From positions 3,397,501 through 3,461,500 of the forward strand of contig NZ_CP071798.1 in the NCBI RefSeq assembly GCF_017498505.1: DNA of 64,000 nucleotides, given 5' to 3'. A program made the position numbers and the translations under genes. Positions 55,250 through 62,102 of the stretch are shown in pieces. The DNA comes from Sporosarcina sp. Te-1 (GTDB lineage Bacteria > Bacillota > Bacilli > Bacillales_A > Planococcaceae). The notes under the pieces were generated by a model, which saw nothing but the letters and a program-made list of their open reading frames with translations, did not search any database and was not told where the DNA came from. Within the stretch, counting starts at the first letter, position 1. Every line of letters begins with the position of its first letter.

Positions 55250-55348
55250 CGAGTTGAAGAATCCTAGGCGCATCCAGTTTTACATGTTATGTAGATGTAG
55301 CGAAAAATAGTTGAAAACAGGGAAAGGGAATTTACACAAGATTAAGGA

Positions 55349-55479
55349 CTTGACTCCCCTTAACCGTCAAAGTGCCATTTGAGTATTTTATTACGGAAAT
55401 AACAAAGCCCAATTCGACTTATTTGAAAAATCGTAGACGTAAGAAAAGCGGATTGAAATTGATTGAGGTGGCGAAATGA
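55349..55479 (+). pseudogene. 3' fragment of a phage gene cut by IS256
   Basis: To the right of the insertion sequence an open frame reads LPLTVKVPFEYFITEITK, then PNSTYLKNRRRKKSGLKLIEVAK, and stops at 55479, overlapping the recU start. No start codon is present. It is the tail of a small basic protein disrupted by, or deleted next to, the insertion. Confidence 0.5.
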
Positions 55480-56017
55480 GAAAAGGATACAGCAGATCAC
55501 ACGCCAATCGCGGGGCAGGCTTGGAGCGGATGATTGATATCACGAATACACAATATCGCAATAAGGGCGTTGCGGACATTCGGAAGGTTCCGACACCTGT
55601 ACAAATTCACAGCAATGTCCGGGGAAGGGTCACAGGTTACACGCAAAAACCCGAGTGGGTCGATTACTCAGGCGTACATGACGGCCGGGCCATGTTTTCG
55701 ATGCCAAGGAGACATTCAGTAGGACCAGTTTCCCTCTCGACAATATTTCAGAACATCAATACGAGTTACTTAAATCATGGCACCAGAAAGGCGCACACGC
55801 TTTCCTGCTTGTCTCGTTCACTAAATTGTATGAAGTATACCTTTTAGCATTCAAAACGCTAGAAAGTTATTGGGAGGACGCCAAAAAGGGTGGAAGGAAA
55901 TCGATTCCTCACTCGACATTCATGACGGATTGCGATCTTGTGAAGAGCGATAAGGGGTATGTGCTGCATTACTTGGGAACTTTCAAAAGTTCAGCAAATA
56001 AAATAGCCTACACTTAA
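55476..56017 (+). pseudogene. recU: Phage RecU-type Holliday junction resolvase, frameshifted
   Basis: Would cleave four-way DNA junctions. The frame from 55476 gives 'RSHANRGAGLERMIDITNTQY' and 'VRGRVTGYTQKPEWVDYSGVHDGRAMF', the RecU nuclease start with its Asp. At the Phe codons a base is missing (TTTTCGATG). The next frame then gives 'DAKETFSRTSFPLDNISEHQ', 'LLVSFTKLYEVYLLAFKTLESYWEDAKKGG' to the stop at 56017. The nuclease Asp-Glu-Lys set is divided by the shift, so the product would be inactive. The ATG follows TTGAGGTGGCGAA. Confidence 0.85.
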
Positions 56018-56028
56018 AAATGTAGGCT
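56005..56028. repeat. Left copy of the 24-bp palindromic target duplicated at the outer IS1182 element
   Basis: Stem AGCCTACA with TGTAGGCT around an 8-base A/T loop, directly followed by the IS tip CAGACTGTAGAC. An identical 24-mer is at 59771-59794. It was probably the terminator of recU or of the facing acetyltransferase gene. Confidence 0.88.
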
Positions 56029-56107
56029 CAGACTGTAGACAAACTCCATGAATTTTGGAGTTTGCCTGCAGTCTTTTTTCTTTTACAATGAAAGAACTAC
56101 TAGAAAA

Positions 56108-56234
56108 GTTGATTTCCGCTACGGCTGGTCGCTTTCCGCGGGCACGGCTTCAGCCGCTTCCTTCGCTGCGCTCCGTCCAGGGTCTTCAGCTCGCGCTGTT
56201 CCCGCTGGAGTCGTCAGCCTTCGCTCCAATCAAC
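56108..56234. repeat. 127-bp GC-rich repeat, copy 1 (upstream of the outer transposase)
   Basis: Bounded by GTTGATT and its complement AATCAAC. It includes CTTTCCGCGGGCACGGCTTC and GGGTCTTCAGCTCGCGCTG. A copy of similar length, very similar through its centre, lies inverted at 59551-59678. It looks like a miniature element dispersed in Bacillales genomes (from memory). It lies between the IS tip hairpin and the transposase start, in the same orientation relative to the transposase as copy 2. Confidence 0.85.
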
Positions 56235-56267
56235 GGTGTCTGCCCAAAAATAATCGAGGTGATGGAT

Positions 56268-57626
56268 ATGATGACGAAGAATCAGATCAACGAGCGTGAA
56301 CAGCTAGAAATGCTGACCATTGAACAATTGGTGCCGAAAGATCATCTTGTTCGGAAGTTAGATGCGGCCATTGATTTCTCCTTCATCTATCCATTGGTAG
56401 AAGACCTATATTCGACAGTTGGGAGACCCAGTATCGACCCCGTGGTATTGATCAAAATGACCTTCATTCAATATACCTTCGGCATACGATCCATGCGACA
56501 GACGATAAAGGAGATCGAAACGAACATGGCATACCGCTGGTTTCTCGGCTTTGGCTTTCATACAGAGGTACCGCACTTCTCGACATTCGGGAAGAACTAT
56601 ATCCGCCGTTTTGCCGACACAGACTTGTTTGAACAGATCTTTTACCGGGTGCTGAAGGAAGTCGCAGATCGTGGGCTTCTCAGCCCGGATCATGTCTTCA
56701 TCGATTCCACCCATGTAAAAGCGAGCGCAAACAAGAGGAAGTTCCAAAAGAAAATCGTTCGCAAAGAAACCCGTGTTTATGAGAAGAAGCTCCAGGAGGA
56801 GCTCAACATAGACCGGGAAGAAAACGGGAAGAAACCGTTCCCTCTGAATAAGTTTGAAAAGGAAGAGTACAAGGAGATCAAAGAGTCCACAACAGATCCG
56901 GAGAGCGGCTACTATGTAAAAGACGAACGGACCAAGCAGTTCGCCTATTCCTTCCACACAGCCACGGATGAAAAGGGATTCGTGCTTGCGAGCGTGGTGA
57001 CCCCTGGTAATGTTCATGACAGCCATATACTCGAGCCATTGGTACGAAAAATCATGGACGAGGGGATGCGACCGGTAGCTGTTGCCGCCGATGCAGCCTA
57101 CAAGACACCAGCGATTGCGAACTTCCTGCTTGAGAATCAAATCCTTCCTGCACTTCCTTACAAACGGCCGATGACCAAGGAGGGTTTCTTCCGAAAACAC
57201 GAGTATGTCTATGACGAGTACTATGACTGCTATCTCTGTCCGGAAGGACAGGTCCTACGTTACCGGACGACCACGAAGGAGGGATACCGTCAGTATGCCT
57301 CGACACCAACCATTTGTGCGGCATGCCCGGTGATCGGCCAATGCACACAGAGTAAAAATCAGCAGAAGATCATTCAACGTCATATCTGGCAGGATTACCT
57401 GGATGTAGCGGAGGATTTGAGACATCACCATGAGATCAAAGCGATATACAGGAAGCGTCAAGAGACGATCGAACGTGTCTTTGCCGATGCCAAAGAAAAG
57501 CATGGCATGCGATGGACAACCCTCAGAGGGCTAAAAAAATTGTCCATGCAGGCGATGCTGACTTTTGCTGCCATGAAACTGAAGAAACTGGCCAGCTGGA
57601 CGTGGAAAGCGCCAGCCATGGCGTAA
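56268..57626 (+). CDS. IS1182-family transposase (outer element)
   Basis: A ~452-residue DDE transposase. It starts MMTKNQINEREQLEMLTIEQLVP after GAGGTGATGG; the frame is open further upstream but that part reads through the GC-rich repeat and is not native. Features are the N-terminal DUF772 domain ('RPSIDPVVLIKMTFIQYTFGIRSMRQTIKEIE'), 'FIDSTHVKASANK' (first Asp), 'AVAADAAYKTPAI' (second Asp), a CxxC-rich insert and 'RQETIERVFADAKEKHGMR' (Glu). The gene is intact, but the element's right side is split by the inner insertion. Confidence 0.92.
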   Translation: MMTKNQINEREQLEMLTIEQLVPKDHLVRKLDAAIDFSFIYPLVEDLYSTVGRPSIDPVVLIKMTFIQYTFGIRSMRQTIKEIETNMAYRWFLGFGFHTEVPHFSTFGKNYIRRFADTDLFEQIFYRVLKEVADRGLLSPDHVFIDSTHVKASANKRKFQKKIVRKETRVYEKKLQEELNIDREENGKKPFPLNKFEKEEYKEIKESTTDPESGYYVKDERTKQFAYSFHTATDEKGFVLASVVTPGNVHDSHILEPLVRKIMDEGMRPVAVAADAAYKTPAIANFLLENQILPALPYKRPMTKEGFFRKHEYVYDEYYDCYLCPEGQVLRYRTTTKEGYRQYASTPTICAACPVIGQCTQSKNQQKIIQRHIWQDYLDVAEDLRHHHEIKAIYRKRQETIERVFADAKEKHGMRWTTLRGLKKLSMQAMLTFAAMKLKKLASWTWKAPAMA

Positions 57627-59460
57627 GATAAGCAAAACGGAAAGAAGAAAGGACTATTTTCGGTAAGAAAATTAGCACAAAAAGGAAAAGGGGGCTGTCC
57701 AATAAGTCCCGAAAATAAAATTGGTGGAGGAAGACGCCTTGTCTTCCTCCACCAATTTTTTCGTCAACCAGTGAAAGCAGCTGGCGGATGCCCGCCACTT
57801 TCAGCAGGTTGTGGGCCAAGGCCACAATCCCGAACTCCGTGTGCACTTTATTAAGTCCCCGCAGTGAAAACCTGCGGAACGACCGATTGCCCTTGATGTG
57901 ACCGAACACACTTTCTACCTCGATCTTTCTTCGAGCGTAGATGCCTGTGTTCTCTTCACATTCAAGGGCCTCTTTTGCCTTTGCCTTCATTTCTTCAAAT
58001 ATCGTGTTCCAGTGAACCTGCCGGTTCCCCTTCGCCTTCGTGCACAATGCCTTCAGCGGACAATCCGAACAGTCTTCACATTCATAGATCTTGTAGCTTT
58101 GCACATGCCCAGAGGCATTCTTCTTGTTCTGGTAGTTCTTGAAATTGACGTGCCGCCCGTTTGGACAGATGAAGCGGTCATACTGTTCCTCGTACTTCCA
58201 GTTCTTGGCGTTCCGAATGTCATTTTTGTATTTGCGCGTCTGTTCTTTAATATAGGTCCCGTAGGGAATCATGAATTCGAAGCGCGGCTCTTTTTCCTCC
58301 CCAAGCGCATAGAGATAATTCTCTTCACTTCCGTAGCCTGCGTCCGCAATCACCCTTTTGGGCAACGGCAAATTAGATTTCGCCAACTTCTCCAGATGAG
58401 GAATGAAACAGCGTGTATCTGTCGGTCGCTGATGCATGGTGTAGTAGAGAATGAACTGGTTCTCGGTTGCCATCTGTATGTTATAGCCGGGTTTCAGTTG
58501 GCCATTTTTCATATGGTCCTCTTTCATGCGCATGAAGGTGGCGTCCGGGTCTGTTTTCGAAAAACTGTTGCGGTCTCCAAATGTGGCATGGTGCTGTGCG
58601 TATTTTTCCATTCTCGGCAGAAAGTCCTGTCGGATTCGTTTTACCGATTTCCGTAATACGCTTCGTTTTGTGCGGAGGACCTTTCGGGTAGGCATCTCTT
58701 TTGTCCCTTCCATTTCCTTGGTCAATAACTCTGCTTGTTCTTCCAGTTGTGCGGCCAAGTCGGCCAACTGTTCGGGTTCCGCTTCATCCTCTGGAAGTGA
58801 CCCAAGTTCCAGGCCCTCGGCCTGGGCAATCTCTTGTATATTCGCTAGGGTTGTCCGGATCTTCTCCTTTAATTTCTCTTCAAAGCGAAGCGTCGATTTT
58901 TTCCATACGAAAGAATACTTATTGGCATTGGCTTCAATCTTGGTACCATCCAAAAAGTAGTTCTCCATGGTGATATAACCTTCTTCGATCAGTTTCAAAA
59001 TCATTGTTTCAAATAATTCATCCATCATCGCCTTCATGCGGATGCCTCTGAAATCGTTAAGGGTACGAAAATCCGGCCTCTCCATTGCCGCAAGCCACAT
59101 GGCTGGCAGGTTCTCCGTGATCATTTTCTCGATGCCACGGCATGAATAGATTTTCTGAGAGTAGGCATAGAGAATGACTTTCAGCATCATCTTGGGATGA
59201 TAGGAGCTTCGCCCCCCACCTGTATAATATGTATAAAGCCGTTCATCTGGGATGGCCTCAACCATTTCATCGACTACTCGGGCTATATGGTTTTCCGGAA
59301 TCAGCTCCTGCACATCGAAGATGGCAAATCCCTGCCGATTATTGTAAGGTTTGAATGTCGGAGAGAAACGTCGCTTGGAAACGGGGCTTGCCTTCATTTC
59401 CTCTATGGCTAATGGAAATTCTGTGGTATAATGTGGAGTAGTAATCTTCGGATTGCACAT
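57523..59460 (-). CDS. IS1182-family transposase (inner element), reading through its own end
   Basis: A 645-codon frame from the ATG at 59460 (MCNPKITTPHYTTEF). The native transposase covers ~590 residues: 'RQGFAIFDVQELIPENHIARVVDEMVEAIP', 'FLDGTKIEANANKYSFVWKKS' (first Asp), 'RVIADAGYGSEENY' (second Asp), a cysteine-rich insert and 'RRKIEVESVFGHIKGNRSFRRFSLRG' (Glu). No stop occurs before the element's end, so the last ~55 codons are read from the outer element's antisense strand. The final native codons also form the strong hairpin at 57717-57759. Confidence 0.9.
   Translation of the reverse strand: MCNPKITTPHYTTEFPLAIEEMKASPVSKRRFSPTFKPYNNRQGFAIFDVQELIPENHIARVVDEMVEAIPDERLYTYYTGGGRSSYHPKMMLKVILYAYSQKIYSCRGIEKMITENLPAMWLAAMERPDFRTLNDFRGIRMKAMMDELFETMILKLIEEGYITMENYFLDGTKIEANANKYSFVWKKSTLRFEEKLKEKIRTTLANIQEIAQAEGLELGSLPEDEAEPEQLADLAAQLEEQAELLTKEMEGTKEMPTRKVLRTKRSVLRKSVKRIRQDFLPRMEKYAQHHATFGDRNSFSKTDPDATFMRMKEDHMKNGQLKPGYNIQMATENQFILYYTMHQRPTDTRCFIPHLEKLAKSNLPLPKRVIADAGYGSEENYLYALGEEKEPRFEFMIPYGTYIKEQTRKYKNDIRNAKNWKYEEQYDRFICPNGRHVNFKNYQNKKNASGHVQSYKIYECEDCSDCPLKALCTKAKGNRQVHWNTIFEEMKAKAKEALECEENTGIYARRKIEVESVFGHIKGNRSFRRFSLRGLNKVHTEFGIVALAHNLLKVAGIRQLLSLVDEKIGGGRQGVFLHQFYFRDLLDSPLFLFVLIFLPKIVLSSFRFAYLTPWLALSTSSWPVSSVSWQQKSASPAWTIFLAL
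57717..57759. terminator. Long hairpin inside the 3' end of the inner transposase gene
   Basis: Nineteen perfect pairs, AAAATTGGTGGAGGAAGAC with its complement, around a 5-base loop. On either strand it ends in T's, so it can stop transcripts leaving the element or entering from outside. Confidence 0.8.
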
Positions 59461-59550
59461 AAAAAATCGTCCTTTCTAAAATGGGTTGTGGTGACTTCAT
59501 TTTACCAGATTGGACGATTTTTTGTGTGCTTTTTTGGTAGAGGCAAGTAT

Positions 59551-59678
59551 CTGGATTGGAGTGCAGAGCGGCGACTCCAGCGGGAACAGCGCGAGCTGAA
59601 GACCCTGGACTGAGCGTAGCGAGGGAAGCGGCTGAAGCCGTGCCCGCGGAAAGCGTCCGCTCGGAACGGAAATCCGTT
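59551..59678. repeat. 127-bp GC-rich repeat, copy 2 (upstream of the inner transposase)
   Basis: Inverted relative to copy 1 and very similar over ~90 central bases (GGCTGAAGCCGTGCCCGCGG; CAGCGCGAGCTGAAGACCCT). Its ends CTGGATT and AATCCG are decayed versions of GTTGATT/AATCAAC. It lies between the right tip of the inner element and its transposase gene. Confidence 0.82.
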
Positions 59679-59770
59679 GTCCATTCTGTAAATTTAATAC
59701 GAAAAAAGGGGCTAGACAGAAAGTCAATTATTATCGACTTTCTGGACAGCCCCCTTTTGTCTACACTCTG

Positions 59771-59794
59771 AGCCTACACTTAAAAATGTAGGCT
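59771..59794. repeat. Right copy of the 24-bp palindromic target duplicated at the outer IS1182 element
   Basis: Identical to 56005-56028, beginning right after the IS end ACACTCTG. It lies 14 bases before the stop of the minus-strand acetyltransferase gene and could end that transcript. Confidence 0.88.
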
Positions 59795-59807
59795 GAGAAA
59801 CTCTTAA

Positions 59808-60338
59808 TTAATCTGTGATTAGTTTGGAGAAAATATTTAGATCATTAAACTTATCTTTGGATTTTTCGCACATTCTCATTGTTCCTTCGAAAGTAAAGTT
59901 TAACTTTTGTAAAACTTTGATGGAATTTTTGTTCTCGGGTTGGACTTTTGCTTCTATTCTGTTGAATTTTAGAGTATTAAACGCATAATCCACCAGAGAA
60001 CGAACGGCTTCTGTCGCATATCCCTTGCCCCAGTAGTTTTTACTAATATCGTATCCAATCTCTGCTTTGGCATTTGAAAAATCCAATGAATTATATCCAC
60101 AGGAGCCAATGATTGAATTTGATTCTAGTTCAATTATGGAATAACGAATAGCCTTGTTTTCCAGAGATAATTTATCGAGAATTTCAATCATTTCTATTGC
60201 TTGATTTTCATCAGTGAAACTATTGATATTCATAAACTTTGTAACATCCGGATCAGACCAAATATCAAACAAACAAGCTGAGTCTGACACTTTCATTTTT
60301 CTTAAAACTAATCTTTCGGTTTGAATTTCTGTAATCAA
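59808..60338 (-). CDS. GNAT-family N-acetyltransferase (RimJ/RimL type)
   Basis: A 176-residue acetyl-CoA-dependent transferase. It opens 'ITEIQTERLVLRKMKVSD', typical of the RimJ/RimL branch, and has the acetyl-CoA loop in 'NYWGKGYATEAVRSLVDYAF' plus 'ENKNSIKVLQKLNFTFEGTMR'. The start follows TACTGGAGGTAATA. It is oriented against the phage genes, so it is probably an acquired cargo gene. The substrate may be a protein N-terminus or a small amine; not resolvable. Confidence 0.9.
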   Translation of the reverse strand: MITEIQTERLVLRKMKVSDSACLFDIWSDPDVTKFMNINSFTDENQAIEMIEILDKLSLENKAIRYSIIELESNSIIGSCGYNSLDFSNAKAEIGYDISKNYWGKGYATEAVRSLVDYAFNTLKFNRIEAKVQPENKNSIKVLQKLNFTFEGTMRMCEKSKDKFNDLNIFSKLITD

Positions 60339-60508
60339 TATATTACCTCCAGTATCTTTTTATTCTGGGATTAAGATATTGATATATGCGCATAGTTCAG
60401 TCCTTTCATTATTTGTTTCAACATGATTATACTTTAAAAGTTTGTTTATGTCACAAACCTAATGGAGTAGGAAAGTTGTTCGAAATTCATAAAGCAAGGA
60501 GCGTAAAC

Positions 60509-60637
60509 ATGAAACCAATCCAAGAAATCGCAAAGATCGCTCACAAGCTGCCGACGGAGGCGGTTAAGGACATCAACCAACACATCGGTGACTGGATGGC
60601 ATCCGGCGGCAAAGAGGATGATTCTTACATTTTTTAG
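60509..60637 (+). CDS. DUF6877-like small phage protein
   Basis: A 42-residue protein, MKPIQEIAKIAHKLPTEAV followed by KDINQHIGDWMASGGKEDD. The ATG at 60509 follows AAGGAGCG, while the frame is open without sense for 41 codons upstream. It resembles the short DUF6877 phage family (from memory). It opens the small-gene run that continues to XtrA. Confidence 0.68.
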   Translation: MKPIQEIAKIAHKLPTEAVKDINQHIGDWMASGGKEDDSYIF

Positions 60638-60689
60638 CAGTTAAGATACGCACGAAATATGTCGGATTTGATGGAGAGGAGAGGGCGAA

Positions 60690-60920
60690 ATGCAGAAACA
60701 TCAGGATGCTATTGATGAATATTTAGCAAAAAGAAAAGAGCGTATTGAAACTGAAAGGGAGAATCGGAGACTGGAAGCGAAAAACGCCCGTCTACGGGAA
60801 TTGATAAAGACATTAAAGCTGCATGCTGTGCGGTGTGACGCCGACGAAAGAGCCATTCAACCTTACGAAATCATAGATGTGATAAATGAGTTTATGGAGG
60901 TTGGTCCTAGTGATAACTGA
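60690..60920 (+). CDS. Coiled-coil small phage protein
   Basis: A 76-residue product starting MQKHQDAIDEYLAKRKERIE. Residues ~8-48 are a continuous charged helix (ERENRRLEAKNARLRELIKTL) likely to form a coiled coil; the C terminus is 'PYEIIDVINEFMEVGPSDN'. The ATG follows GGAGAGGAGAGGGCGAA. It overlaps the next gene by 11 bases. No family is recognised. Confidence 0.68.
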   Translation: MQKHQDAIDEYLAKRKERIETERENRRLEAKNARLRELIKTLKLHAVRCDADERAIQPYEIIDVINEFMEVGPSDN

Positions 60921-61182
60921 AACGAATGCGGAATTGCTAGAAACGATTAAAAGTGCTCCACGCTATCCAGCTTGTAACGAAGACTTTGGAATCGTGAAAT
61001 TGTATCGGGATGATTTTGACAAGCTTATTCAACTGGCAGAGAGAGTGGGAGAACTAGATAAGACGATATTCAGCTTATCTTTCGCACTGGAATATCACAG
61101 TGGAAAACCGGCGAAAGAAGCCCTTGAGGAATTGTTGGAACTGGCAAAAGAAGCCTTAGCAGGTGAGCGGCATGATCACTGA
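60910..61182 (+). CDS. Small phage protein of unknown function
   Basis: A 90-residue product from a GTG at 60910 (MITETNAELLETIKSAPRYP), chosen because GGAGGTTGG lies upstream; the ATG at 60886 sits before that site. The C-terminal half is helical and acidic (PAKEALEELLELAKEALAG). It overlaps the next gene's start by 11 bases. No family is recognised. Confidence 0.65.
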   Translation: MITETNAELLETIKSAPRYPACNEDFGIVKLYRDDFDKLIQLAERVGELDKTIFSLSFALEYHSGKPAKEALEELLELAKEALAGERHDH

Positions 61183-61360
61183 CACATACACACCACAGCA
61201 GGAGCAAGAATTCCTGTCGATGTTGTCCGGCAGTGTTAGGGTCGTTAAAAAGCGAGGAGAGCGGATCACCATCATCGAGTACCAGGACGAGCGGTACGTC
61301 TATCAATCTGAATCAGCAGCGAGGGGAGGGCATCACAATGGCAAGCGCCGCAAGGCATGA
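61172..61360 (+). CDS. Small phage protein of unknown function
   Basis: A 62-residue product (MITDTYTPQQEQEFLSML) with a central beta-type stretch (VRVVKKRGERITIIEYQDERYVY). The ATG at 61172 follows AGGTGAGCGGC. It overlaps the previous and next genes, fitting a tight phage operon. Confidence 0.62.
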   Translation: MITDTYTPQQEQEFLSMLSGSVRVVKKRGERITIIEYQDERYVYQSESAARGGHHNGKRRKA

Positions 61361-61571
61361 GGACGCGCATGTATTGCTTGAGGGAATAGCGATCAAGTGG
61401 TATTGGAGCAAGGATGAAATCATTGAGTTCCGTAAATTGTGGAAAGCCGGAGTCGATGCGGAGAGCATTGCAATGGAGCTCAACACAAACCTGAACACGA
61501 TTGCCCTATTGATCATGGATCAAGCGATGACAGATGTAATCAAGCCACGGCCGGGTGGGCTGTTTGGATAA
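61338..61571 (+). CDS. Small phage protein with an HTH-like stretch
   Basis: A 77-residue product (MASAARHEDAHVLLEGIAIK). The segment 'SKDEIIEFRKLWKAGVDAESIAMELNTNLNTIALLIMDQAM' has the spacing of a sigma-factor-like or resolvase-like HTH, so DNA binding is possible. The ATG at 61338 is 8 bases after GAGGGGAGGG. It closes this run of overlapping genes. Confidence 0.62.
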   Translation: MASAARHEDAHVLLEGIAIKWYWSKDEIIEFRKLWKAGVDAESIAMELNTNLNTIALLIMDQAMTDVIKPRPGGLFG

Positions 61572-61600
61572 TAAAAAAAGACAGGCTGCATCCTGTCTGG

Positions 61601-61813
61601 TTATTGAAAGTATTCGTGGAATCCCACATTCATTGGAATGGCCCAGATATATAAGCCAATTAAACATACAGGACCAAGCAAGAAATTGAAGAGCCTTTTA
61701 GGCAACCAACTAAATAATAGTTTAAAGATAAGTGCAACGCCAACCATCGTCACAATCAGGACGATTAGAGGACCTATGATTGGCATCCAATCAAACTCTA
61801 CCCCATCATACAT
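61601..61813 (-). CDS. Small two-helix membrane protein, opposite strand
   Basis: A 70-residue product (MYDGVEFDWMPIIGPLIVLI) with two strong membrane helices (~9-33 and ~43-62) and an amphipathic LPKRLFNFLL linker. Its ribosome site (GAGAAACGGAATT region) is weak. It lies antisense between phage genes, as holin-like or toxin-like cargo sometimes does, but no family is recognised. The plus-strand frame at the same place is less protein-like. Confidence 0.5.
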   Translation of the reverse strand: MYDGVEFDWMPIIGPLIVLIVTMVGVALIFKLLFSWLPKRLFNFLLGPVCLIGLYIWAIPMNVGFHEYFQ

Positions 61814-61904
61814 AATTCCGTTTCTCCATTCGATTTGTGATAAAAAAGACCAGGAGTGTCCCTCCTGATCCGACCAAGTTAATTATAGCATGGAGGGACA
61901 TTCT

Positions 61905-62102
61905 ATGAAAATAGTTGATGCGCAAATGGACTTACAAGGTAAACTGTTTCTTGATACAATGGTATTACCTGCTAACTGTGTTGTGGTAATTTCGGAGGGC
62001 AAGGCAAAGGTGAGAGAATTACCAGAGCATGGTGAGTATAAGATTGTGACGCATCAAGGGAAGGTTAAGAGGATGAGGCGTGAAGAGGGGGAAGAATTTT
62101 GA
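61905..62102 (+). CDS. xtrA: XtrA/YqaO-family phage protein
   Basis: A 65-residue protein of the XtrA/YqaO family seen in Bacillus prophage-like elements: 'MKIVDAQMDLQGKLFLDTMV', 'PANCVVVISEGKAKVRELPEHGEYKIVTHQGKVKRMRREEGEEF'-like pattern with conserved GKVKR and EEGEEF ends. The ATG at 61905 follows GGAGGGACATTCT. The stop is embedded in the start of the next gene (TTTTGA). A degenerate second copy of its 3' end lies at 63673. Confidence 0.8.
   Translation: MKIVDAQMDLQGKLFLDTMVLPANCVVVISEGKAKVRELPEHGEYKIVTHQGKVKRMRREEGEEF

Larger units (their letters stand above)
53867..55338. mobile_element. IS256-family insertion sequence
   Basis: Outer ends TGTGTAAAT (53867) and ATTTACACA (to 55338) are exact inverted complements. 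Further in, the match continues loosely (GTTTTCAACCA against TAGTTGAAAAC). The element holds a Mutator-type transposase in two frames and a ~200-base tail with a long palindrome. A clear 8-9 bp target duplication is not seen at these ends, so the exact tips are provisional. Confidence 0.75.
57686..59758. mobile_element. Inner IS1182-family element
   Basis: The ends AAAAGGGGGCTGTCCA (57686) and its exact inverse (59743-59758) give 16 perfect pairs, with partial agreement further in (ATAAGTC against GAAAGTC). It is ~2.07 kb and inserted in the outer element's tail, leaving only 12 bases of that element at the right. Its right tip forms a hairpin (GACAGAAAGTC with GACTTTCTG) ahead of the transposase. 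Confidence 0.88.
56029..59770. mobile_element. Outer IS1182-family element, interrupted by a second IS1182 element
   Basis: The tips CAGACTGTAGACAAA (56029) and, inverted, CAGAGTGTAGACAAA (to 59770) differ at one base, and the 24-bp palindrome is repeated exactly outside them. Inside lie a transposase gene and, from 57686 to 59758, a second insertion sequence. Without it the outer element would be about 1.67 kb, normal for the family. Its left tip folds into a terminator-like hairpin, CAAACTCC with GGAGTTTG, ending in TTTTTT. Confidence 0.88.

Noticed and set aside
53867..55338. Target-site duplication of the IS256 element
   Set aside because: Bases outside the proposed tips (CCATATAAT side and AGATTAAGG side) do not match, so no duplication is claimed.
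56055..56267. 71-residue N-terminal extension of the outer IS1182 transposase
   Set aside because: It reads through the GC-rich repeat. The ribosome site and family length both support the start at 56268.
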